Source: Porphyra umbilicalis (Eukaryota; Rhodophyta; Bangiophyceae; Bangiales; Bangiaceae). From it: 64,000 bases of DNA. The stretch's first letter is position 1; every line of letters starts with the position of its first letter. Positions 43,698 to 53,724 of the stretch are shown one piece after another. The translations under genes and the position numbers were made by a program. The notes under the pieces are model-generated. The model had not been told where the DNA came from. It did not search any database and was given only the letters and a program-made list of their open reading frames with translations. The stretch is taken from contig KV918887.1 of NCBI GenBank assembly GCA_002049455.2, forward strand, positions 124,001 through 188,000. The letters run 5' to 3'.

Positions 43698-44830
43698 GTC
43701 TGTTGGCGAGTCGTCTGTGCGGACGTTGTAAAGATGGCCTGAGGACGTATTGTAACCGTGGCTTTCAGAGAGGACGAGTACGATGCCAGAGGGTCACCTC
43801 GTTAGATCTCGGCGCACGTCCTAAAGCTTGGTTGCATACTGCTTGCAGAGATATCAACAGACGGCTCTCGCACCTCGTTGGGAAGCGCGATGCGGCCGGA
43901 CTTGCAGGGAAGGCACACAGCACGCTTCGTAGATGATTCCGCAAACAGGTGCGCAGCTGTCTTTGGTTCTGGATTCCCTTCATACTAAAGATCGAGTTGA
44001 GCAGGATCTGACCCATCTGCGGGAGCTGCCCGAATGATAATTACGCGCCTGCTTACGATCCTTCAGCCTTGTCTGCCCAATTCAAGTGCTCGCCTTCACA
44101 ATTCCCTAGACTTTAGTACAGGGTACTATAGACACCCGCACGTTGAAGAATAAGTTGCCTTTTCCAATGCACGTTGCGAGATTACTTGACCAAAACCGTC
44201 CCGGGCGGGCCTTTTTGCGTCCTACGTTGTCCAGCGACGTCCCCAGTTTGTCTCTTGACGATGGAAAGAAGCGCATAGTTCCGCCCGACCATCGTACGGG
44301 GTTGCTCGACGTGGCGACGTCTTCATCGTCCGTACGGTCCGCGGCAGCAGATCGTGGTGAAAAAGGTACGCAAGGGCACGTGCGTTGTTTACGGGGTCGT
44401 GGGGGCAGGTGGAAGCGGTCACGAACGGCCATGACGTCACAACTCCACGGTAGTTGGCTAGAATCGGGCTCTGGGGGCCCTGTGGGAGATGTTCGTTTTG
44501 AGTTTTCAAACGAGGGGTCGTGCCGGCGCAAAATGCGTGGCGGTCTCCGTGGTCGCGTCCGTTTCCGCAACAAGCCGGGCTGCGAGCTGTGAGGTGGCGC
44601 GTCAACGACACGGGGCGGGGGTTGTGGCGGTCTGGTCACGGTCGCGAGCGCTTGGGCGTACGTCGACCACATGTGGGAGCCACGGGGAGGGGATGGTGGT
44701 GGTCGCTCGGCACGTCATGGAGGGGTGCCGCTTGTGTGGGGCTGTGGCTGACCTCAGACGGGCTGTGGTTGTGCTGCTGTGTTATGAATGGTGGTGATGG
44801 TGACGAGCTTCCTCGGAGCAGTCGCCGGAA
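43698..44830. other. Intergenic, no gene recognised
   Basis: Mixed composition. The long frames overlap in all directions and none shows family motifs. Confidence 0.5.
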
Positions 44831-45724
44831 GCGTCCTGCGTACGGGTGCCACGCCGCCAAGGCGGTCGTCAACAGCACGGCGCTGCCGCTGCGGGCCACC
44901 GCCATCGATGTGGCCGCGTCCGCGTTTGGAGTGGTGACCTTCCCCGACTGGCGGTGGGGGTGTTGGAACTCGACCGCGTCACACGGCGCGGCGGCCGCGT
45001 CGTTGCCACCGCGTCGACGGACGCGGAGGGGGGGGCGTGCGCGCGGGCCGCCGCCGCCGCCTACCAGCGGGCGTTTAAGCGGCACCCTCCGCCGCCGCCG
45101 CGGGCGGGCGTGCGCGCGTGCGCGACGGCGGAGTGGGTGGCGTCCGCACTGACGGCGGCGGGGCTGGTCGACGCCGCCGTCACGCAGGTGAAGACGGTGC
45201 GGGTCGACCCGACCGCGGCGGGGGCGGCGGCAGCGCTCGGGGTTGGGGGCGGCGGAGCGGGACGTCTTGCGACTGCCTTGACTGGGGTACTGCAGGCGGC
45301 CATGCTGCCGGGGGGGGTGGGGATGCGCGTGCCCGCGGCCGCCCCGGTCGCGTCGGGCCCCGTGCCGCAGCCCGCCGGCGGGAGGGGCGGCCGTGCCCGG
45401 GATTACCGGCTGCTGGTGGCGGCGGGCCCCCCGGGCGGGTCGCCGCCGCCACCGCCGTCGCCGTCGCTGTTGCCTCTGCTGTTGCCTCCGCAGCGGCTGC
45501 AGCCGTCTCTGATGCCGCCGCCGCCGCGGCGCGCGCGAACGTGCACAGTCGGCGGCGGCTCGGTGCGGGGGCGGCGGTGCGGTCGGTGCCGTTGCCGACC
45601 GCCGCGTCGGTGCGAAGGGCGAGGGGCTTGCCCGTGGCGGCACCCGGCTGGCAGCATGTGGTCACGGCAGGGGGGGGGGGTCAACGCCCCCCGCGGTCGA
45701 CCCGCTGCGTCGCCCCCAGTGTGA
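44831..45724 (+). pseudogene. SAM-dependent methyltransferase fragment, frameshifted
   Basis: The first frame (from about 44865) reads STALPLRATAIDVAASAFGV followed by VTFPD, matching the region after the SAM-binding loop in class I methyltransferases. Just past it, at a GGTGGGGG tract (44953-44961), the frame changes and continues with GVLELDRVTRRGGRVVATAS, the usual 'leader-of-the-sheet' segment with the GG turn, and later TAEWVASALTAAGLVDAAVT. The glycine-rich motif I upstream was not found, so the N-terminus is missing, in an unseen exon, or hidden by another frame change. A further change near 45421-45440 is likely, as the next frame keeps protein-like sequence. The substrate cannot be told. 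Confidence 0.55.
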
Positions 45725-46050
45725 GCAGTCGGCTGCGGCGGAGGTGGCGAGGGAGAACTGTAGTGGGCTCCGGTGGTGACCGTGTTGCGGCGCGAGTGAG
45801 GGAGGGATGGACGGACGAGGAGGCTGTTGTCACCGAACGCCCTCCAAAAATGAGGCGGAGAATTGATAGCGTGAGACAGACAATCACTCCCGTGGGACGG
45901 AAATCCCCGCCGGTGCTGCTCTTGACGTCATGACGGCCTGCTGGCTCTTTCGTGGTGTGAAAATAGTTTGAATGTTCTCAAGTCCAGGGTGTTCGCGAAC
46001 GCGCTTTCAGTAAATACCTGATAAACTGTTGTCCAAGAGTGTCGTAGATA

Positions 46051-46428
46051 GGGTTGCACACGACGCCCCTATTTCGGGGGCGTCAGGGGAGCGCGACGGA
46101 TAAGACGCCTTACTGACGCCCCATTAGATAGCCAAAACGCCCTCACGACGCCCCAAGTAGCACCCTCAGTATTCAAAAAATCAGTCAAGTGGCACCCATA
46201 TTTTTCTTTCTTATGTCAATTTTGTGTCAAGACTGGGTGCATGTCCTCAACCAAGGTGCACAGCCGCCACCTGCTGAATCATGTAGACCCCCCTGAACAC
46301 TTTCTCTTCGCGACGCCTTGCTGACGCCCTTTTGAGTTGGGGCGTTCGGGGCGCACGACGCCCAAATGACGCCCTGGTGACGCCCTCAACGACGCCCTTA
46401 ACGACGCCCCGGGCGTTCTGAGCAACCC
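46051..46428. mobile_element. 378-bp TA-flanked MITE filled with GACGCC repeats
   Basis: Ends are GGGTTGCACACGACGCCCC and the reverse complement of CGGGCGTTCTGAGCAACCC, sharing GGGTTGC.CA..ACGCCC. It is flanked by TA (46049-46050 and 46429-46430). The interior contains a dozen or more GACGCC(C) motifs, including a hairpin at about 46063-46087. There is no coding capacity. The TA duplication suggests Tc1/mariner mobilisation. Confidence 0.8.
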
Positions 46429-46525
46429 TACTAGTCATAGATCCTGAGACGCGACTTACGCAGCCAGAAACTGTGAATCGTACTCTGGCATCGCCACCGA
46501 GTGGCCGAAGCCCCAACCGGCGCGG

Positions 46526-46580
46526 CGGCGGCAACCTCCCCTCGAGGTGAGGTTGTTACCTCGAGGGGAGGTTGCCGCCG
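46526..46580. repeat. Perfect 23-bp hairpin
   Basis: Arms 46526-46548 and 46558-46580 are exact reverse complements around a 9-base loop (core CCTCCCCTCGAGGT). Confidence 0.9.
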
Positions 46581-48210
46581 GGGAGGCCTCCCCGCTCAAC
46601 GTCGGCGGGGCTGCTCTCCCCGCTGCGCTGGGCATGATCCCCCCCACCCCCCCCCTCTTGCCTCACAGAGACGCTTCCCCGCTCCTTGCTGCTGCGGCGC
46701 CACCAACTGCGCGACCAATGCATTGTCCCCCCCCCCCCCCCCCCCGCCGCCGACCGCGCTGTGAACGGGGTTTCGGCGCCGCTCGTCGGACGGCAGAGGC
46801 GGTTGCCGCCGCCGCAGCGTCACCGCGGCGGCGGTATGGGCTCCCCTCGAGCCGCGCGGGTAGCCGCTGTGGCCCTGCGTGGACGCTGCCGACCGTGGCG
46901 CGGCCGCCCGGCGACGCACGCGCGCCGGTCGGGGCGCGGCCGCAGGGCGGCGGCAGCCGACCCTTGCTACTCGCCGCGCGGGGTCGGCGGCGGCGGCCGC
47001 CACTGCCGTTGCTGCACGTTAGTAGGCGCGGTGTGCTGCGGTGGCTGCCGGTGACCGCGGCGGCGGGCGATGGGGCGGCGGCTGCAGGGGCCATCCCAGC
47101 CGCCGCCATCGGCTGGCGCGGGGTGGCGCACGCGCACCAGCGGCGGCGGCGGCGGCGCCCGCAGCGGCAGCAGCAGTGGCAGTGAGGCGGGGCGGCGCCG
47201 ACGTGGGGCTCTTCAGCCCCCCTCTCCGTGCAGTGGCGTCGCGTCCTCGCCTCCACCCACGTGCTGGCGCGCCGTTTTTTCGCCTCTGGGGGGTGACGCA
47301 CAAGCCAGCCGTCGCCGCTGCAGCCGCCACAGTCGCCGCCGTGGCCTCGCTCTCCCGTGCCACGGGTCGGCGAGGGCTGGCGACACCACGATGTGACAAG
47401 TGCTCTACTACCGACCGGCCGACAAGAGCCCACGCGTCGGGGGGTTGTTTTACTGCACACCACCGTGTGGCTGCTCGTTGTGACGGCAGCAGACGCTGAC
47501 GCGCGGGCCGCCGGTGCGTCGACGCCGCCGCACAGGGCGAGTGGCGGCGGGATGTGGCTCGTCGCCGCCCCCTCGACGGCGCCGGCCGCGGGCGTCGTGC
47601 CGGACGGGTCGGGGGCACGCGGAAAGGCCCCTGCACGCGGCGGCGTGTGGCCACACCGCGGCGACGGCCACCACGGACGGGGACGGCGGGGGCCAGGCGC
47701 GGGTCGGCGGCCGCTCCGTGCTGCCATTGACGCGTGGGTCGACGGGACGCCGACACCCCTGCATGCGGCCGCCACCACGGCGGTGTGGGGCTGGAGCGGT
47801 GGCAGCGCGCCCGGCAGTGTTAGCGCCTCTGCTGGGAACGGTCGGTCGGGTTTTTGTTGGGTGGTGGGAGGCAATGGACACGGAAGTAACGAGCTCCTTC
47901 TTTGTTGCTGCGGGTGGCCGTCTGAACCAGAGGCAATCAGCCCACGAGGGGCGCGCAGCTTGTGGGCCACGCTACAAAGGGCAGCACCCACGCGACGCGC
48001 AGCGTCGACCGCCCGCGACTCGGCGCGCGCATCCACGCTACGATGCGGGCCCAACCGCTGTGCCGCGGGCGACGAAGCCGCGGTTAGCCCGCGCACTTGT
48101 CGCCCCGTCACCCCTCGGTCGTGAGCCTGCTGCCGCCTCCAGCCGGGTGACGCACCCAGGCATGGAGGTGATGCAGCCGCGCCCTCTGAGGCGGCCGTCA
48201 ATTGACGACG
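46581..48210. other. GC-rich region of uncertain coding status
   Basis: Carries a 19-base C-run at 46727-46745. Several frames on both strands stay open and some plus-strand pieces look protein-like (for example ADVGLFSPPLRAVASRPRLH near 47190 and VWLLVVTAADADARAAG near 47463), but they change frame at G/C runs and match no family. A gene interrupted by base-count errors is possible. Confidence 0.4.
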
Positions 48211-49091
48211 CTATCCCGCCAACAAAGCCTCCGCCTCGCTGACGCCAGCGCCACCCCGCGCCGCCGCCGACGCCGTCGGCACCTCCCCCCCACCCCCCCC
48301 AGCCTCGGCCACCGCCGCGGTGGCCAAGTAGGCCCGTAGCCGCTGCCGAAGCGCGTCCTCGTCGACGAGGCCGTTGCCGTCACTGTGCTCGGCAAGGGCA
48401 CGGCGAATGACACGGCGCGCCTCCCGCCCGCGCTCTAGGTCGGCGGCGAGGCGCTCGGGGTGCAGCGCGCTGTCGGCGGCGGCGGCAGCCACCTCCGCCA
48501 CCCGCTGCAGCGCCCGCCGGCACCACCACCGTCCCGCCGGGGGCGCCGACGACGGCGGCGGCGTATCGGAGAGCGACGCCAGCCACCCAGCTATGTCCAT
48601 CGTGCCGTCGGCCAGCGCCGCTATCCTCGCGGCATTGTCGTCGGCAGACATCCGCGAGTTGGCCGACATGACGGCGCTGGCGAGGCCGGCTACCACCGCG
48701 CCGACGACCGAGAACGCGCCAACGGTGATGAGGATGGCACCCGCCGCCGTCTGCGGCGTCGGCGACGCGACGGTGCGGCGGTAGCGGACGACCTCGGCGG
48801 CTTGCACCACCGCTATGACCAAAACGGCCATATAAGACCACAAGGCTTTGCGGCGGGCCACCCATGTGATGGTGGCCGCCACGCTACCGGACGCCGCGTA
48901 GGTGCGCAAGTTCACGGCCTCCGCCAGGACGACACCCAGCCACAAGACCGCCGATACGCCAGGTTGGGGTCCGACCGCAGGACCGAGAGGACCTCTACTT
49001 GCTTAAGGGCAAGCGCTAGCACATGCGTTCCGAAGAACAACAAGAAGAGCAGCAAAGGGAAGACCGCGGCCGAGGAAGACAGCAGGAACGG
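48211..49091 (-). CDS. Unknown multi-pass membrane protein, frameshifted
   Basis: Two joined minus-strand blocks. The 5' block begins at a candidate acceptor (CCCAACAG, 49092-49099) with PFLLSSSAAVFPLLLFLLFF and VEVLSVLRSDPNLAYRR. Near 48950 the frame changes, continuing with LWLGVVLAEAVNLRTYAAS, two more membrane spans (SYMAVLVIAVVQAAEVV, AGAILITVGAFSVVGAVVAG) and a soluble helical C-terminal half ending SEAEALLAG before TGA. Four hydrophobic segments can be counted. The start exon was not located. No family recognised. Either the sequence lost or gained a base near 48950 or the gene is broken. It lies in the same direction as the DUF1772-like gene and membralin. Confidence 0.5.
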
Positions 49092-49348
49092 CTGTTGGGG
49101 CCTTCGTCATTCCCACAAGACTCCCAGTCTTGTAAAAGCCTGGATTATCGGTCAGAATCGCCGCCTGAGCCAATCAACCGGCGATTGCCTCCACGACAGC
49201 GATGCTTGTGGAGGCACTTTGCACGAGCAGCACCACACGGCAAGAAGCAATACAGTAGTGAACGCGAGCCGGGTTCGCACAAACAACGAGAGCAAAACGG
49301 GCAAGGAGCCATACTTCGTCCCGAGCAGGACCCGCACCCCCCCCAAAA

Positions 49349-49818
49349 TCACGCCCAGCGCGCGACAAACGCCCACAGCACCCACACATAGACGCCCACC
49401 GACACGACCGCCCGCACGTGGTGCCGCGCACAAAACCGCCCCGCCGTCGCACACACAGCCGCGTCGGCGGCCGGCCCCGTTGCCCTCAATGAGCTGATAT
49501 CCTCCCCCATTGCGGCGCCCGTCCAGACCATGACGGCGACCATGGCGGCGGCGGCGGCGACGGCCGACGGTTCGCGGGAAACGGCCGCCAGCCACCCATA
49601 CGCGACCGCGGCGGTGGCGCCGAGCGGCGCCATCCAGTCCCGGCCGGCGGGCCACCAGGCGCGGAAAAAGGCACGGAGGGCGGTCGCTTGGCCGGCGGCG
49701 GCGAGACGCCCGAGCGCCCGACACGTGACGGCCGAGACGAAGAGCAGGCCGCCCGCGTGGATGCTGCCGAGGAAGAGGGCAGCGGGCAGCGCCGCCGTGG
49801 GGGGGGGGGGGACACCAT
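49349..49818 (-). CDS. DUF1772-like four-helix membrane protein
   Basis: About 155 residues. Segments LPAALFLGSIHAGGLLFVSA, a WMAPLGATAAVAYGWLAAV span, VAAAAAMVAVMVWTGAAMG and HHVRAVVSVGVYVWVLWAF give four hydrophobic helices, with a His-Val-Arg pair before the last, matching DUF1772 (anthrone-oxygenase-like) layout and length. The only ATG (49816-49818) is separated from this frame by a 13-base G-run on the plus strand (49799-49811); with one more or two fewer bases it would be in frame. A base-count error in the run, rather than a real defect, is the simple explanation. Family identity is from pattern memory and moderately sure. Confidence 0.55.
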
Positions 49819-50588
49819 CGCGGGGGGGCGGCAGGTGTGGCGCCACGAAAGAGAAAGGGGGGGGGGGGGAGGGGGTGGAACACGGGAGCGGGCCAAACGT
49901 GCGGGCTGGGGTATGGCGAGGGAGGGGGGGGGAAGGAAACGATGCGGCGCCGTACCCGACAGACGTTCAGCCGTGGGGCATAATCATAAAGGCGGCCCCT
50001 CTTATAGGGGTCGCGGCGCTTCGCAAGTCACGGGGAGAAGGGCGTCTGGACGCGCCGCCCGCCGCCCCGAAAAAAGGGTGGAAGCACGCTGCAGCGGCTG
50101 CCAAAAAGACGACGTGCCGGACCGGCGCTCGTGAGCACCCTCGTTGAGCAGGGCGACGGGTGACCCCGGCGGGCGCGTCAGGCGCCCGCGGACGTGGTGG
50201 GGACGCCCCACGTGGAGCGCTCGCCGAGCCCGCCTGACGGCCATTGTTCTTGGCGGCGTGTCGCGCCTGACGCGCCGAGCCGCCGGTCCACACCGTTGGA
50301 CGGCGCGCGGTTCGCCGCGCTGGGAAGAAAAAAAAAATAAGGCACAGGCAAGCCGGCCGTTGGTGTTTGCCGCAACGCGCACAGATTGCAGGAACAAGCA
50401 CTCGCAAGTAATAACAACGCAGGGCATGGGTGCGTATCCACATCGGTCTCGCCTGGTGCCCGGCACGCTCGTGTCGTCGACTGACTCTGAGAGCCACCGC
50501 GGCAGAGGGCGTGACGTTGCGCCCCCACATCGACTCTCTTCTTGGTGACCGCCGCCGCCCCCCCCCCCGCTCCCTCCCCTCGCCGCCC
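49819..50588. other. Intergenic between membralin and the DUF1772-like gene
   Basis: A poly-G tract (49860-49868), a poly-A stretch at 50329-50338, no ORF with family features. Confidence 0.5.
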
Positions 50589-53275
50589 TCATTGCCGGCG
50601 CGCGCGCAGGTATTGCTGCCACTGCCGCGTGACGAGCAGCGGCAGCTCCCACCGGTTCCACAACGCAATCACCGCGTGCGCCATAAACGCGACGCAGGTG
50701 GCGAGGGACAACCACGCGTAGCCGAGCGGGTAGGAGAAAAAGTACATGTGGAAGGCGAGGAAGTAGGTGAAGAGGAGGCGCGGCAGGTAGTGGCGGGACA
50801 CCCAGTGCCGGTTGCTGACCGCGACGGTGACTTCGCATAGCCACGCGACGGCAAGCACGCAAAAGGCCAACAGCTGGTCGTCAAAGAACTGTGGCGGGAC
50901 GGTGCCGCGCAGCATGGGAAGAAAAAACAAGGAGGGCGGCGCCGCAGGTCGCGAAAGCGCAGGCACAGGGAGGGGGGAGGAGGTGGTCAGCCAAAGACAC
51001 GGGAACAGACGACAAGTGAGCAAAAGGAACATCAACAATCCCCATCCTCCACACCCCCAAACTCGCCCCAGTCACGCCGGTGCCGCGCCCCTCACCGAGT
51101 GGCCCCACCGTCCAACCGGCGCTGCCAACGCAGGCGCCGCCCGCAACCGGGAGCCACGCCTGTGGGCACGCCCACAACCGCCCCACGCGCGCAGCGGCAC
51201 GGGTGCGGCCACGTGCGCCCGCCCCGCCCCCACAAACGCACCTCAAAGAGAAAAAAGAGGATGCCCGTCACGATCGGCACAAACACCAGCCCGTCGAGCG
51301 CGTAGCGCAGCACCACGCCCGTGTAGGGGAGGCGGCTGCGGAGCACCCAGCGCAGCTCCCCGCTCAGCTGCACGAGCCGCGCTTGCCCCTCGGCGAGCGC
51401 AAACGCGACGAGGGCGCCCGTGCAGACCATCAAGAAGAGGCTCGTGGCGAGCGCGCCGACCTTCCACACAAAGCGCAGGCCCCACCGCGCGAGCACCACC
51501 CGCGCGGCGACGGAGAGGCCGGCGCCGTCCCACTCCCCGCCGCCGTGGCCCTGCTCCGCGGTTGCGAGGTTGACGAGCACCCCCGCCGTGACCGCGTGCA
51601 CGTACGCGCCGCCGCCGAGGAGGACGCCCGCGGCGGCGGTGCCCGTGCCACCACCGCCCCCGCCGCCACCGCCGCCGCCGCCGCCCGCACCGCCTGTGCC
51701 CGCCACCGAAGCGGCCGCCACCGCCACGGCGGCGGCGGCGGGGGTGCCCCCCCCCCCCCCGGCGCCGCCGCCCGGGAAGCCCGCCAGCCGCCGCCGCAGC
51801 GCCGCAAACGCGTTGAACGCGACCGTATCATACCCGACGAGGCGGCGGAGGATGGCGGCCAGCGGCGGGGGGCCGAGACACGGGTTCCGCCGCGACAGCC
51901 GCACCCCGACAACCGCCAGCCGCCGCGCCGACGCCGGGCTGAGGAGCAAGTACCCGCGCTCCCGCGCAAAGCGGTACACCTCTGCGCCCGCGCCCGTCGC
52001 CTCGTCCCCACCGACGCGCAGTTCGACCACGTCCGCCCCCGACACGGCTGCCGCGGCGCGGCCGAGGACGTCTGCGCTCGCCGCCGCCGCGCGCGTGGCG
52101 GCGGCGGGCGCCGCCGCCGCCGCCGTCGCCGCCGACGCCGACCCGTTGCCTGCCGCCACGGCGGCGAGCAGCGCCGACGCGCAGCCGTCGCGGCGCACAA
52201 AGCGCGCGTGTACGCCGACGAGGAGGAGGAGGAGGGAGAGGGCGACCGTCGCCGCCGCCGCCTCGATGAGTTTGGTCGACACGGAGAGCGGCAGGGGGCC
52301 CCCGAGGATGAAGCGCGGGGGGGTGCGCGCGACGTAGGCCGACAGGATGTTTTCCTCCTCAGCTTCGCGCCACGTGCGGGGGCGGGGGGGGATGTACGCC
52401 TCGTCCTCCTCCTCCTCCTCGTCCACGTCGGCGGCGCCGCGGAGGGGGGGGGTGTCCCCGTGCGCCCCGCCGGGCGGTGGCGGGGGCCCGCCAAAGGGGG
52501 GGGTGCCGCGGGGCGCGCCGGCCGCCGGCGGCAGTGACGACGGCGGGGCGCCCCCGACGCGGCTGCCGCTGCCGCCGCCCCCGCCGCCGCCGCCGCCGCC
52601 AAGGGCGGGGGGCGCGAGGCCCTCCCCGGGGAGTGGCGGCGCGTCGCCCGCACCCCACCGCCGCGGGGGCGGCGCACCGGCCCGCCCACCGGCGCCGTCA
52701 CCAGTGCCGCGCCCGCCGGCGCTGCCGCCGACCGCCGCCGCCGCGGGCGCAGCGCGGCCGCCCCCCGCCCCGCGCCGGCGGTGGCGCGCCGGGAGGAGCC
52801 CCCCCCCGCGCCGCCGCCGAGCTCCCACGGCGGCGGCGGCGCGGGCGGGGGGGGCGACGCCCCCCGCGGCGGCGGCGACGCGCGCAGCCGCCACCGCCGG
52901 CGGGGGGCGGGCGCGGCGGGGGCCGGGGGGGGGGGGGGGCGGGGGGGGAGGGGGACGCCCACCGGTAGCGGCGCCGGCGCCAGCGGGCGCCGCCGTCGCC
53001 GCCGCCACCGGAAAGGGGGAGGCCGTCGGCGGCGCGGTGGACGCGGGGGCGGGGGGCGCCACCCCGCCCGCCGCCGCCGCCGCCGCCGCTGCCGCCGGGC
53101 GCGCCGCCGCCTGCTCGGCGGCGGGCCAGGCGGCGGCGGCGGCGGTCGCGTCGCTGCCGCCGCCGGGGTGGTCACCAGCGGTGCCGCCGTCGTCGTCGAG
53201 TGGCGGCACATCTGGCGGCGTGGGGCGTGGCGCGGTGCGGCCGCTGCTGCTGCTGCTGCTGCCGCTGCCGCTGCG

Positions 53276-53309
<34 letters not shown>

Positions 53310-53368
53310 CCACCGTCGTCGCCCCCACCGCCTGCCGCGGATGCGGGCTCCCCCGGTCGCGGCCGCAT
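50589..53368 (-). CDS. Membralin (TMEM259) homologue
   Basis: Exon 1 53368-51242, intron 51241-50889 (GTGCGT donor, CCGCCACAG acceptor, phase 0), exon 2 50888-50589 ending TGA: 808 residues. The first 330 residues are Pro/Gly/Ala-rich and disordered, with an acidic DVDEEEEEDEAY box. Then come NILSAYVARTPPRF, a membrane span (about 362-386), the luminal part with YRFARERGYLLLSPASARRL, then RNPCLGPPP and RLVGYDTVAFNAF, spans at about 635-660 and 685-709, and in exon 2 FFDDQLLAFCVLAVAWLCEV with LLFTYFLAFHMYFFSYPLGY and ALWNRWELPLL, all diagnostic of the membralin family. In animals and plants it is an ER membrane protein linked to ER-associated degradation. The exon junction reconstructs the family's E-FF-x-D segment exactly. 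Confidence 0.9.
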
Positions 53369-53724
53369 CCTGCGCTCGCCCGCCACCCGACGGGGCGCCG
53401 GCGGTGGGCGTCAGAGGGGGAAGGGCGGCGGCGGGGCGGCGGCGGCGGGCGGGGGCCGCGGCGCGTACGCCCGCCACGACACACGACACCGCGGCGCGTA
53501 CGCCCGCCACGACACCGCGGCCGCGTCTGCGGCCGCGCGCGGCGGCGGCACGTGCACGCCGGCGGGCGGCGTCGAGGGGGGGAAGCGGGGAGACAGAGAC
53601 CGCGCCAAGGGGGGGTCGGCCGCGCCGGCAGCGGCGGGGGCGGCCAGGGCGCGCCACCGACCGGCTGCGGGGCGCCGCGTCGGCGCGCGGCGGACGGTTC
53701 CGGCGGCGGGCACGCCGCGCCCAT

